DNA of 6,671 nt from Mycobacterium sp. (GCA_028706695.1 JAQTVU010000138.1:1-6671); one strand, 5' to 3'; positions 1 through 6,529 are shown, counted from the stretch's first letter. Notes: a model not told the origin generated them from the letters alone. Numbers and translations: made by a program.

Positions 1-640
1 GCGCAACGTCGATGCGGAAGCCGTCGCCCCCCCGCTCCAGCCAGAACCGCAACGTCTACTAGAAGTCGTCGAAGACCTCGGGGTTGTCCCAGTTCAGGTC
101 CGGCTGCTCGGTGTCGAACAGGTGCAGATACCACTGGCCGAGGTTGCCGTCCGGTTCGACGATCCGGGTCCAGGCCGGACCGCCGAACACCGACTCCCAG
201 TTGTTGGGCGGCAGCGTCCCGTCGGGCCCGCGTCCGTCGCGGAATAGGTAACGGTCCCTGGCTTCGGTACCCGGCCCCGCGGCCAGCGCCGCCCGAAACC
301 AGGGGTGCTGGGAGCTGGTGTGGTTGGGCACCACGTCCATGATGACCTTGATGCCCCGCCCGTGCGCGGCCGCGATCAACCGCTCGAACGCCGCCAGTCC
401 GCCGAACAACGGGTCGACGTCGCGTGGGTCGGCCACGTCATAACCGTGGTCTGCCATCGGCGAGACCGTGATGGGGTTGAGCCAGATCGCGTCGATGCCG
501 AGTTCTTGCAAGTAATCCAGCCGGCCGACCAGCCCGTCCAGGTCGCCGACGCCGTCGCCGTTGCTGTCGGCGAACGATCGCGGGTAGACCTGGTAAAATC
601 CCGCGCCCGACCACCACGGCTTTCGTCTCGCCCCGGCCAT
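1..640 (-). pseudogene. aglA: aglA alpha-glucosidase (GH13), broken by two in-frame stops, 5' part only
   Basis: Family role: cytoplasmic GH13 alpha-glucosidase that hydrolyses alpha-glucosides such as maltose- or trehalose-type and alpha-1,6-linked oligosaccharides; the exact substrate is not readable here. The frame opens at ATG 640-638 with an N-terminus typical of oligo-1,6-glucosidases: FYQVYPRSFADSNGDGVGDL (residues 15-34), GIDAIWLNPI (48-57), and GH13 conserved region I DVVPNHTS (102-109). After NWDNPEVFDDF (residue 193) come two consecutive TAG codons at 61-59 and 58-56. The same frame then continues as recognisable protein, TLRFWLERGGDGFRIDVA, to the window edge. FRID is GH13 region II and its Asp (codon 211) would be the catalytic nucleophile, so the truncated product lacks the active site. 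From memory, M. tuberculosis AglA has Glu-Lys where the stops lie and is about 546 residues long. The ATG shares one base with the glbO stop (TGATG), so the two genes are probably co-transcribed. Inference: recent nonsense pseudogene; sequencing error is the main alternative. Confidence 0.5.
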
Positions 641-1026
641 CAGATGGGCGCATTCACCAGGGAGTGGGCCGCCATCTCCAGGTAATCGAGCAATTCGCGA
701 CGATGCTCGTCGTCCAGGGTCTGCGAGTCGATGGACGCGACGGCGGTATGCATGCAGCGCAGCCAGGCATCTCGCTCGAGCGGGGTGATCCGGAACGGGG
801 CGTGACGCATCCGCAGCCGCGGATGGCCGCGTCGTTCGGAGTACGTGCGCGGGCCGCCCCAGTACTGTTCGAGGAATAACCGCAACCGCTCCTCGGCGCC
901 CGCCAGGTCGTCGGCGGGATACAGCTCGCGCAGTATCTCGTCCTCGGGCACCTGCGCGTAGAAGCGGGAAACGATCGCGTCGAACGTCTTGGCGCCGCCG
1001 ACCGCGTCGTAGAAAGACTGTTGCAC
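640..1026 (-). CDS. glbO: Truncated haemoglobin O (group II trHbO)
   Basis: Haem protein that binds O2 and other small ligands. M. tuberculosis trHbO has been linked to aerobic respiration and to peroxide or peroxidase chemistry. The sequence matches the family end to end. Numbered from the GTG start, Tyr23 (B10) lies in SRFYAQV, Tyr36 (CD1) in LRELYPADD, the proximal haem ligand His75 (F8) in RLRMRHAPFR, and Trp88 (G8) in ERDAWLR. These are the expected group II haem-pocket residues. Start choice: an ATG at 1044 would give 134 residues, but no Shine-Dalgarno precedes it. GTG at 1026 has GGAGAAG nine bases upstream and gives 128 residues, the length I recall for M. tuberculosis trHbO, with SFYDAVGG at the expected place. 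ATG 1035 is a third option, with the same GGAGAAG but too close. The stop overlaps the aglA start by one base, indicating translational coupling. The gene is divergent from the HNH gene. Identity is very secure; the start is less so. Confidence 0.95.
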   Translation of the reverse strand: MQQSFYDAVGGAKTFDAIVSRFYAQVPEDEILRELYPADDLAGAEERLRLFLEQYWGGPRTYSERRGHPRLRMRHAPFRITPLERDAWLRCMHTAVASIDSQTLDDEHRRELLDYLEMAAHSLVNAPI

Positions 1027-1035
1027 CTGAGCCAT

Positions 1036-1042
1036 CTTCTCC
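1036..1042 (-). promoter_or_regulatory. Ribosome binding site deciding the glbO start
   Basis: On the minus strand GGAGAAG runs from 1042 to 1036, nine bases before GTG 1026 and directly before ATG 1035. The nine-base spacing supports the GTG start. The longer frame from ATG 1044 would place this motif inside the coding sequence and has only GC-rich sequence without a Shine-Dalgarno in front of it. Confidence 0.55.
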
Positions 1043-1044
1043 AT

Positions 1045-1177
1045 TGTGATGCATCGCCGCGGCGGCGCGGGGGGCGGGCGTCAACCTCCTCCGGGTATTC
1101 ACCGGGTCGACACCACCCACAACCGCGATGGGGGTGCGATCGGCGGCGAATCGTGGTGGACTATCCGCGGAGGATCT
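1045..1177. other. Divergent intergenic region between glbO and the HNH gene
   Basis: About 130 bases separate two divergent genes, so promoters for both should lie here. The left part is very GC-rich, with C/G runs near 1060-1078. On the minus strand TTGACG (1084-1079) looks like a -35 box, but no convincing -10 hexamer follows at 16-19 bases. The HNH reading frame stays open leftward to 1046, but that extension has no good ribosome site and a low-complexity composition, so I treat it as non-coding. No hairpin terminator or operator could be assigned. Confidence 0.4.
1169..1173 (+). promoter_or_regulatory. Ribosome binding site of the HNH gene
   Basis: GGAGG at 1169-1173 lies four bases before ATG 1178. 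The spacing is slightly short, but this is the only strong Shine-Dalgarno in the leader, and it selects this ATG over the in-frame upstream start at 1046. Confidence 0.5.
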
Positions 1178-1825
1178 ATGGCGCAGGGCACGAGACGCCG
1201 CGGCCACCGCAGTTCCGGTGCCGCGGCTGGGTTAACCGGGTCCGCGACCGCGTCATGCCTGCACAGCATCGACATCCTCCCGCCGGGCCGCCACGACAGC
1301 GCGTCGATCTGGAGCCGCCGGCGGGTGCTGCTGCTGAATTCCACCTACGAGCCGCTGACGGCGCTGCCGATGCGGCGGGCGGTCGTGATGGTCATCTGCG
1401 GCAAGGCCGACGTGGTACACCACGACCCGGGCGGGCCGGTCATCCACTCGGCGACCCGTTCGATCGCGGTGCCGTCGGTGATCCAGCTGCGGACCTTCGT
1501 TCGGGTGCCCTACCGCGCCCGGGTCCCGATGACCCGCGCCGCGCTGATGCACCGCGACCGTTTCTCCTGCGTCTACTGCGGGGCGAAGGCCGACACCGTC
1601 GATCACGTGGTGCCGCGCAGCCGCGGCGGCGACCACTCCTGGGAGAACTGCGTGGCGTGCTGTTCGACCTGCAACCACCGCAAGGGTGACAAGCTGCTCA
1701 CCGAACTGGGCTGGACGTTGCGCCGGCCGCCGACACCGCCGACCGGACAGCACTGGCGGCTGCTGGCGACGGTGCAGGAACTCGATCCGGCCTGGGCCCG
1801 CTACCTCGGTGAGGGCGCCGCGTAG
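1178..1825 (+). CDS. HNH nuclease-family protein (Rv2469c type)
   Basis: Protein of 215 residues with a zinc-ribbon-type HNH domain in its second half: CVYC (Cys131, Cys134), DHVVPRSRGG with Asp142-His143, Asn157 in WENCV, and CSTCNHRKG (Cys162, Cys165, Asn166-His167). The two CxxC pairs bind structural zinc, and DH plus the later Asn/His form the beta-beta-alpha-metal active site in this family. The preceding block VLLLNSTYEPLTALPMRRAV (residues 50-69) is the standard N-terminal module of a widespread bacterial HNH family of unknown biological role. The first 40 or so residues are basic, Gly/Ala/Ser-rich and probably disordered. ATG 1178 was chosen because GGAGG lies four bases upstream. The frame also opens at 1046 but without support. 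It is not next to restriction or toxin genes. The conserved position beside glbO and the CtaJ/DUF5130 pair suggests a housekeeping nucleic-acid role, which is inference. All motif residues are present. Confidence 0.88.
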   Translation: MAQGTRRRGHRSSGAAAGLTGSATASCLHSIDILPPGRHDSASIWSRRRVLLLNSTYEPLTALPMRRAVVMVICGKADVVHHDPGGPVIHSATRSIAVPSVIQLRTFVRVPYRARVPMTRAALMHRDRFSCVYCGAKADTVDHVVPRSRGGDHSWENCVACCSTCNHRKGDKLLTELGWTLRRPPTPPTGQHWRLLATVQELDPAWARYLGEGAA

Positions 1826-1879
1826 CCGCTTGTCGATCCGAGTGCGCCGCCCGCCGCCGGGGTGGGATACGGTTTGGTC

Positions 1880-2116
1880 GTGAGCCTTCTGCAGATCCAC
1901 CTGTTTTTCGTCGGCATTCCGCTGTTGCTGGTGATCCTGCTGGCGGTGCCGATCTGGTCGCGCAAGGGACCGCACCCCGCGACGTACAAGTTGCCGGAGC
2001 CGTGGACACATCCACCGATCCTGTGGGCCGCCACCGACGAGGACGTCGGGCACGCGCACGGGCACGGTGGGCATGACAAGTTCTCAGTTGGAGGTGGCGC
2101 AAGTGGCACGTGGTGA
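1880..2116 (+). CDS. ctaJ: Small single-TM protein, likely cytochrome aa3 oxidase subunit CtaJ
   Basis: Protein of 78 residues with one membrane helix (about residues 6-26, IHLFFVGIPLLLVILLAVPI), then the positively charged SRKG and a soluble tail with a conserved-looking PWTHPPILWAATDED segment (41-55), a His-rich stretch HAHGHGGH (58-65) and a FSVGGGASG C-terminus. No signal peptidase site is visible. The positive-inside rule would place the tail in the cytoplasm. Small proteins of this type encoded next to Rv2468c/MSMEG_4692-like genes were identified as CtaJ, an accessory subunit of the mycobacterial cytochrome bcc-aa3 (complex III-IV) supercomplex. I assign the name from memory of that synteny and sequence, not from a search. 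GTG 1880 fits the family N-terminus; another in-frame GTG at 1862 adds six residues, and neither has a strong ribosome site. The gene overlaps the next one by 14 bases, so the two are probably one operon. The histidine stretch could bind metal (inference). Confidence 0.78.
   Translation: MSLLQIHLFFVGIPLLLVILLAVPIWSRKGPHPATYKLPEPWTHPPILWAATDEDVGHAHGHGGHDKFSVGGGASGTW
2090..2095 (+). promoter_or_regulatory. Strong ribosome binding site choosing GTG 2103
   Basis: GGAGGT at 2090-2095 is a near-perfect Shine-Dalgarno seven bases ahead of GTG 2103. It lies inside the 3' end of the CtaJ-like gene, so ribosomes finishing that frame at 2116 pass directly over it, a typical translational coupling layout. 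It argues for the 155-residue form of the DUF5130 protein. Confidence 0.6.
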
Positions 2117-2570
2117 CGTGGCAACGATCGAGCACACCGGCCTGCCGTTGGGCTCGGTGATCACCAGCAGCGGACGCATTTCGGCGGTCACCGAGCCGGG
2201 CGAGCTGTCGGTGCGCTACCCGTTCCCGATCAAGGACCTCGTCGCCATCGATGACGCCCTCAAGTACGGATCGCGGGCGTCCAAGGCGCGGTTCGCCATC
2301 TACCTCGGCGATCTGGGCGGCGACACCGCGGCGCGCGCCCGCGAGCTGCTGGCCAAGGTGCCGACGCCGGACAACGCGGTTCTGCTGGCCGTCTCGCCCG
2401 ACCAGCGTGCCATCGAGATCGTCTACGGCTCGCAGGTGCGGGGTCGCGGCGCCGAGTCGGCCGCGCCGCTGGGGGTTGCCGCCGCCTCGTCGTCGTTCCA
2501 GCAGGGTCAGCTGGTCGACGGGCTGGTCAGTGCGATCCGGGTGCTCAGCGCGGGCATCGCGCCCGCGTAG
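2103..2570 (+). CDS. DUF5130 / Rv2468c-type protein, TPM-like fold
   Basis: Protein of 155 residues from GTG 2103. The segment KDLVAIDDALKYGSRASKAR followed by FAIYLGDLGG (residues 44-73), then DNAVLLAVSPDQRAIEIVYG (90-109) and a C-terminal amphipathic SFQQGQLVDGLVSAIRVLS, resembles the TPM/DUF5130 alpha/beta domain of actinobacteria. No membrane helix or signal peptide is seen. The homologue in M. smegmatis (MSMEG_4692, from memory) was reported with the bcc-aa3 respiratory supercomplex, and the overlap with the CtaJ-like gene fits a shared role; the function itself is not established. Start choice: GGAGGT at 2090-2095 lies seven bases before GTG 2103, an ideal arrangement. ATG 2073 (165 residues) and GTG 2067 (167) are also in frame but poorly preceded. 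The gene ends 30 bases from the converging pepN stop. Confidence 0.83.
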   Translation: MARGDVATIEHTGLPLGSVITSSGRISAVTEPGELSVRYPFPIKDLVAIDDALKYGSRASKARFAIYLGDLGGDTAARARELLAKVPTPDNAVLLAVSPDQRAIEIVYGSQVRGRGAESAAPLGVAAASSSFQQGQLVDGLVSAIRVLSAGIAPA

Positions 2571-2590
2571 ATTGGTTCGCGATCCACGGC

Positions 2591-2628
2591 GGCCCGCGCC
2601 TCAGCCGGCGCTGTCGCGGTCGCGGGCC
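2591..2628. terminator. Possible bidirectional hairpin between converging genes
   Basis: GGCCCGCG (2591-2598) is matched by CGCGGGCC (2621-2628), a perfect 8-bp inverted repeat around a 22-base loop. The loop holds a small CAGC/GCTG stem (2602-2605 with 2610-2613). It covers the pepN stop (2603-2601) and lies 20 bases past the DUF5130 stop, the right place to end both converging transcripts. There is no T tract, so it would be of the U-poor kind proposed for mycobacteria, or chance in GC-rich DNA. Confidence 0.3.
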
Positions 2629-5177
2629 CGCAGCGCACGTTTAACCCCCGCTTGCCCCTCGAGCACCAGCCGGCGCAACGCCGCCGGCACCTCCGATTCC
2701 GGGGCGGTGAGGAACTTGTCGGCGGCGGCGATGCCGTCCTCGCCGATGTCCCAGCCCGGATACAGGCCCACCACCGTGGTCTGGGCGACCTCGACGGATC
2801 GGCGCGCCCACACGCCCGGTATCGCCTCGAAATAGCGCGCGGTGAACGGCTTGAGCAGCTCACCTTGTCCCGGGGCGGTGATGCCGGCGCAGATGGCGCG
2901 GGCCGTCGCGTTGGCCAGGGTGTCGTCCTCGATCACTCTCGTCCAGGCGTCCTCCTTGACCCGCAGTTGTGGCCGGGCCGCCGCCGCCTGGGCGCTGTTT
3001 CGCTTGCCGGCCGCCGTCGGGTCGCGTTGCAGCTCCGCATCGATGAAGGGCGTCTCGGGGCCGTCGGCGTCGATGTGCCCGGCGGTGGCCAGCGCGATCA
3101 CGATGCGCCAACGCAGGTCGGTGTCGACGTCGAGGCCCGGCAACCCCAGCTCGGTGGGATCGTGGTCGAGCAGGTCCGCGAGCGCCACGACATGCCGGGT
3201 GGACAACACCGAGGAACACAGCGCATTGACGAAGGCCAGTTGGTGATCTGACCCGGCCGGCGCGGCGCGCGCCAGATCCAGCAGCCGATCCTCGAATGCC
3301 GGCCAGCCGTGCTCACGGGCCCAGCGCGGCTCGACGTAGGAACCCAACGCCGTCTGCGCCTGCATCAGCAGCCGTTGCGTCACCATGATCTCGGTTTCGG
3401 CTTGCACGCCGCCCGACACCAGCGCCACGAAGTCGCGGGCCCGCATTTCGGCCTCGCGAGTCATCTCCCACGCCGCCGACCAGACCAGCGTGCGTGGCAG
3501 CGGCTCGGCGATGTCGGCGATGCGATCCAGCGCGGCCCGCAGCGAGTCGGCATCGAGCCGCAGCGCACAGTATGTCAGGTCGTCGTCGTTGACCAGAACC
3601 AGCTTGCCGCGCGACACACCAACCAGCGCAGGAACTTCCGTTTCCGGCCCGTCGACGTCGAGTTCTTCGCGGTGTACCCGCACCAGTTTGCCGGCCCCGT
3701 CGTCGTCATAGATGCCGACCGCCAGGCGGTGCACCCGGGTTTCACCGGCGCCCGGCGCGGCGCCGCTCTGCGTGACCGCGAAGCGAGTGAACTTGCCGTC
3801 GACGTCCACGTCGAACTGCGCCCGCAGCGTATTGAGACCGGTGGTTTTCAGCCACTGCCGGCCCCAGTCGGACAGATCACGTCCCGACGCCTTCTCCAGC
3901 GCGGTGACCAGATCGTCGAAGGTGGCGTTGCCGAACGCGTGGGTGTGGAAGTAATCGCGCAGCCCGGCCAGGAACTGCTCCAGCCCGACGTAGGCCACCA
4001 GTTGCTTGAGCACCGAAGCGCCCTTTGCATAGGTGATGCCGTCGAAGTTCACCTCGACCGCGTGCAGGTCGGGGATGTCCGCGGCGATCGGGTGGGTGGA
4101 CGGCAGTTGATCCTGGCGGTAGGCCCACGACTTCTCGACGGTCGCGAAAGTCGTCCACGCTCCGGTGAATTCGGTCGCCTCGGCCTGGCACAACACCGAG
4201 GCGAACGTCGCGAACGACTCGTTCAGCCACAGGTCGTCCCACCACCTCATGGTGACCAGGTCGCCGAACCACATGTGTGCCATCTCGTGCAGCACCGTCT
4301 CGGCGCGCCGCTCGTACGAGGCGCGGGTGACCTTGCTGCGGAAGACGTAGTCCTCCAGAAAAGTCACCGCGCCGGCGTTTTCCATTGCGCCGGCATTGAA
4401 TTCGGGAACGAACAGCTGGTCGTACTTGCCGAAGGCGTAGGGTATGCCGAAGTTCTTGTGGTAAAAGCCAAAGCCTTGCTTGGTCTGGGCGAACAACCGC
4501 TCGGCATCCATGAATTGTGCCAGTGAGGCGCGGCAGTAGATGCCCAGCGAGATTTCGCCGTGCTCGTCGGTGTAGCAGTCTTTCCACTCGGCGTAGGGGC
4601 CGGCGACCAGGGCGACCAGATAGGTGCTCAGCCGCGGGGTGGTTGCAAAGGTGTGTACGCCCTTTTCGACGGAGGTGGTCGCGCCGTTGGAGACGACCTT
4701 CCAGTGCCCGGGCGCCAGTACCCGCAACGCGAACGTCGCCTTGAGGTCGGGTTGGTCGAAGCAGGCGAACATGCGCTTGGCGTCGGCGGTTTCGAATTGC
4801 GAGTACAGGTAGATTTCGTCGTCGACCGGGTCGACGAAGCGGTGCAGGCCCTCGCCGGTGTTGGAGTAGCGGCAGTCGGCGTCGACCACGACGACGTTGT
4901 GTTCCTCGAGCCCGCGCAGCGGGATGCCGGTGGATTCGTCGTAGCCGGAGATGTCCAGATCGCGACCGTTGAGGGTGGCGCTGTGGACGGTTTGCGCGGC
5001 GAGGTCGATGACCGTGTCCGCGCCGGCGAGCGCGTCGAACCTCACGGTGGTGGTGGACCGGAACGTGGGGTGGCCGGGCTCTCCGACGGTGAGGTCGAGG
5101 TCGATCAGGTAACTGTCGACGGTTATCAGGGCGGCGCGCTCGACGGCCTGGTCTCGGGTGAGGTTGGGAAGGGCCAT
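2601..5177 (-). CDS. pepN: Aminopeptidase N (M1 zinc metallopeptidase)
   Basis: Zinc aminopeptidase of 858 residues that removes N-terminal amino acids from peptides in late protein turnover; cytoplasmic, as no signal peptide or membrane segment is seen. The N-terminal M1 beta-domain is followed by the exopeptidase signature GAMEN (263-267) and the zinc site HEMAH (His297, Glu298, His301) with the third ligand Glu320 in WLNESFA, exactly 18 residues after the second His. Tyr383 in ITYAKGAS is the expected transition-state Tyr. The C-terminal helical ERAP1-like domain runs to the end. Length agrees with actinobacterial PepN (about 860). ATG 5177 gives the family-typical N-terminus with NLTRDQAVERA; GGAG sits only two bases before it, so the ribosome site is unusually close. 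The gene is transcribed away from the Rv2466c-type gene across a 119-base divergent region and converges with the DUF5130 gene. All catalytic residues are intact. Confidence 0.97.
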   Translation of the reverse strand: MALPNLTRDQAVERAALITVDSYLIDLDLTVGEPGHPTFRSTTTVRFDALAGADTVIDLAAQTVHSATLNGRDLDISGYDESTGIPLRGLEEHNVVVVDADCRYSNTGEGLHRFVDPVDDEIYLYSQFETADAKRMFACFDQPDLKATFALRVLAPGHWKVVSNGATTSVEKGVHTFATTPRLSTYLVALVAGPYAEWKDCYTDEHGEISLGIYCRASLAQFMDAERLFAQTKQGFGFYHKNFGIPYAFGKYDQLFVPEFNAGAMENAGAVTFLEDYVFRSKVTRASYERRAETVLHEMAHMWFGDLVTMRWWDDLWLNESFATFASVLCQAEATEFTGAWTTFATVEKSWAYRQDQLPSTHPIAADIPDLHAVEVNFDGITYAKGASVLKQLVAYVGLEQFLAGLRDYFHTHAFGNATFDDLVTALEKASGRDLSDWGRQWLKTTGLNTLRAQFDVDVDGKFTRFAVTQSGAAPGAGETRVHRLAVGIYDDDGAGKLVRVHREELDVDGPETEVPALVGVSRGKLVLVNDDDLTYCALRLDADSLRAALDRIADIAEPLPRTLVWSAAWEMTREAEMRARDFVALVSGGVQAETEIMVTQRLLMQAQTALGSYVEPRWAREHGWPAFEDRLLDLARAAPAGSDHQLAFVNALCSSVLSTRHVVALADLLDHDPTELGLPGLDVDTDLRWRIVIALATAGHIDADGPETPFIDAELQRDPTAAGKRNSAQAAAARPQLRVKEDAWTRVIEDDTLANATARAICAGITAPGQGELLKPFTARYFEAIPGVWARRSVEVAQTTVVGLYPGWDIGEDGIAAADKFLTAPESEVPAALRRLVLEGQAGVKRALRARDRDSAG

Positions 5178-5204
5178 GGCTCCAACTTACGTGCCGGGCA
5201 GGAC

Positions 5205-5241
5205 GGGAACACGCCCACGGCGACTACGGGCGACTACGGTT
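5205..5241 (+). promoter_or_regulatory. SigH/SigR-type promoter with over-long spacer
   Basis: GGGAACA (5205-5211) matches the -35 of mycobacterial SigH promoters and GGTT (5238-5241) the -10. SigH/SigR promoters normally have GGAA(T/C), 18-19 bases, then GTT. Here GGAAC (5206-5210) and GTT (5239-5241) are 28 bases apart. A perfect 10-bp tandem duplication fills the spacer; without one copy the distance would be exactly 18. Rv2466c is a known SigH-dependent gene in M. tuberculosis, so the site is in the expected place. Whether it still works is open. Confidence 0.5.
5220..5239 (+). repeat. Perfect 10-bp tandem duplication
   Basis: GCGACTACGG occurs twice head to tail, at 5220-5229 and 5230-5239, with no mismatch. 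It lies in the divergent region between pepN and the Rv2466c-type gene, inside the putative SigH promoter spacer. A perfect copy suggests a recent slippage or duplication event. Confidence 0.9.
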
Positions 5242-5264
5242 GTGCGGGACGGTGTTTTTCAGCG

Positions 5265-5285
5265 GTCGAACGAAGCGTCGAACGA
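5265..5285 (+). repeat. Short direct repeat in the leader of the Rv2466c-type gene
   Basis: GTCGAACGA occurs at 5265-5273 and again at 5277-5285, separated by AGC (12-base period). The second copy runs into the GAGAGGA ribosome site (5284-5290) of the downstream gene. It could be a binding site for a regulator or a second small duplication; nothing further supports either. Confidence 0.6.
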
Positions 5286-5296
5286 GAGGACTGCGC

Positions 5297-5920
5297 ATGC
5301 CTGCAGCTGCCCCCGTCAAAACGCGAGCCGATTTCTGGTTCGATCCGCTGTGCCCGTGGGCCTGGATCACCTCTCGCTGGATTCTCGAGGTGGAGAAGGT
5401 GCGCGACATCGAGGTGCGGTTTCATGTGATGAGCCTGGCCATCCTCAACGAGAACCGCGACGGGTTGCCGGAGCAATATCGCGAGAAAATGAGCAGGGCG
5501 TGGGGACCGGTGCGGGTGGCGATCGCCGCCGAGCAAGCCCACGGGCCCGAAGTGCTGGCTCCGCTCTACACCGCGATGGGCACCCGGATCCACAACCAGG
5601 ACAACAAGGACCTTCCCGAGGTCATCAAGCTGGCGCTGGCCGACGCGGGGCTGCCGGCGGAACTCGCCGCCGCCGCGGAAAGTGACGCCCATGATGAGGC
5701 GTTGCGCAGCAGCCACCACGCCGGAATGGACGCCGTCGGCGACGATGTCGGCACGCCCACCATCCACGTCAACGGCGTGGCCTTCTTCGGGCCAGTGCTC
5801 TCGCGAATCCCGCGCGGCGAAGACGCGGGCAAGCTATGGGATGCGTCGGTGACCTTTGCGTCGTATCCACATTTTTTCGAACTCAAGCGGACCCGCACCG
5901 AGCGACCCCAATTCGACTGA
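5297..5920 (+). CDS. Rv2466c-type DsbA-fold mycothiol-dependent oxidoreductase, CPWA active site
   Basis: Protein of 207 residues, the same length as M. tuberculosis Rv2466c and clearly its orthologue. That protein is a cytoplasmic thioredoxin-fold enzyme with an inserted helical domain which uses mycothiol to reduce disulfides and activates the nitro prodrug TP053; it belongs to the SigH oxidative-stress regulon. Visible here: the thioredoxin-like start ADFWFDPL (11-18), active-site CPWA (19-22), the cis-proline loop GTPT with Pro154, and the C-terminal SYPHFFELKRTRT. No signal peptide is present. The nucleophilic Cys19 is present, but the resolving Cys22 of the M. tuberculosis CPWC motif is Ala (codon GCC). 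ATG 5297 was chosen because GAGAGGA lies six bases upstream and the length fits. An upstream in-frame start at 5240 would overlap the putative promoter. rpiB follows 33 bases later on the same strand. I recall CPWA in some other actinobacterial members, so activity is likely retained by a monothiol route (inference). Confidence 0.93.
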   Translation: MPAAAPVKTRADFWFDPLCPWAWITSRWILEVEKVRDIEVRFHVMSLAILNENRDGLPEQYREKMSRAWGPVRVAIAAEQAHGPEVLAPLYTAMGTRIHNQDNKDLPEVIKLALADAGLPAELAAAAESDAHDEALRSSHHAGMDAVGDDVGTPTIHVNGVAFFGPVLSRIPRGEDAGKLWDASVTFASYPHFFELKRTRTERPQFD

Positions 5921-5933
5921 CCCGGAGCGGGTC
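5919..5933 (+). terminator. Compact hairpin in the gap before rpiB
   Basis: GACCCG (5919-5924), loop GAG, CGGGTC (5928-5933) form a perfect 6-bp stem that begins in the TGA stop of the Rv2466c-type gene and ends 20 bases before the rpiB ATG. No T tract follows. It may act as a weak terminator or an mRNA end stabiliser that lets rpiB be expressed differently from its upstream neighbour, or be incidental. Confidence 0.3.
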
Positions 5934-5953
5934 GCGCGCTGGGGTCGGGCACA

Positions 5954-6442
<489 letters not shown>

Positions 6443-6448
6443 GGGCCG

Positions 6449-6529
6449 ATGCCCCGAAGGGCCCACCCTGCACCGGCTGGCCACGGCCCGATCCTGCATG
6501 TGCACCCGGATGTGTATGGCAGGCTGCGC
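6449..6529 (+). pseudogene. nei: Remnant of nei1/fpg-family DNA glycosylase gene
   Basis: Intact Nei1 (Rv2464c, about 268 residues) removes oxidised bases, with Pro2 and Glu3 as catalytic residues. After ATG 6449-6451 a run of four C (6452-6455) replaces the expected three. Dropping one C gives PEGPTLHRLA, the Fpg/Nei N-terminus, up to 6482. A different frame then reads GPILHVHPDVYGRLR (6485-6529). This resembles the Nei segment GPVVHVHLGLYGTF that should lie about 50 codons further on. So there is a one-base frameshift, an internal loss of roughly 50 codons, and loss of the remaining ~190 codons. The remnant ends immediately before the lipP stop codon at 6530. The position after rpiB is exactly where nei1 sits in M. 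tuberculosis. The frame from ATG 6449 itself stays open to the window end but encodes no recognisable protein beyond this point. The glycosylase domain with its helix-two-turn-helix and zinc finger is gone. Confidence 0.78.

Noticed and set aside
1079..1084. TTGACG on the minus strand as a -35 box for glbO
   Set aside because: No -10-like hexamer lies 16-19 bases downstream, so a promoter cannot be supported from this match alone.
641..1207. N-terminal extension of the aglA frame through and beyond glbO
   Set aside because: The frame is open back to 1207, but this part overlaps glbO in another frame and is Arg/Ala-rich. The family N-terminus begins at ATG 640, coupled to the glbO stop.
1253..2074. 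A 273-codon minus-strand frame opposite the HNH and CtaJ-like genes
   Set aside because: It spans two genes with clear motifs on the plus strand and has an Arg/His-rich low-information composition typical of antisense frames.
1178..2570. HNH protein plus overlapping small genes as a phage-defence or toxin system
   Set aside because: The order matches conserved mycobacterial housekeeping synteny (Rv2469c-Rv2468c), the partners resemble respiratory accessory proteins, and there are no mobile-element borders or atypical composition.
3309..4526. A 405-codon open frame on the plus strand opposite pepN
   Set aside because: It lies fully antisense to pepN, whose M1 motifs are certain. The translation has no recognisable domain, and long mirror frames are normal in GC-rich codons.
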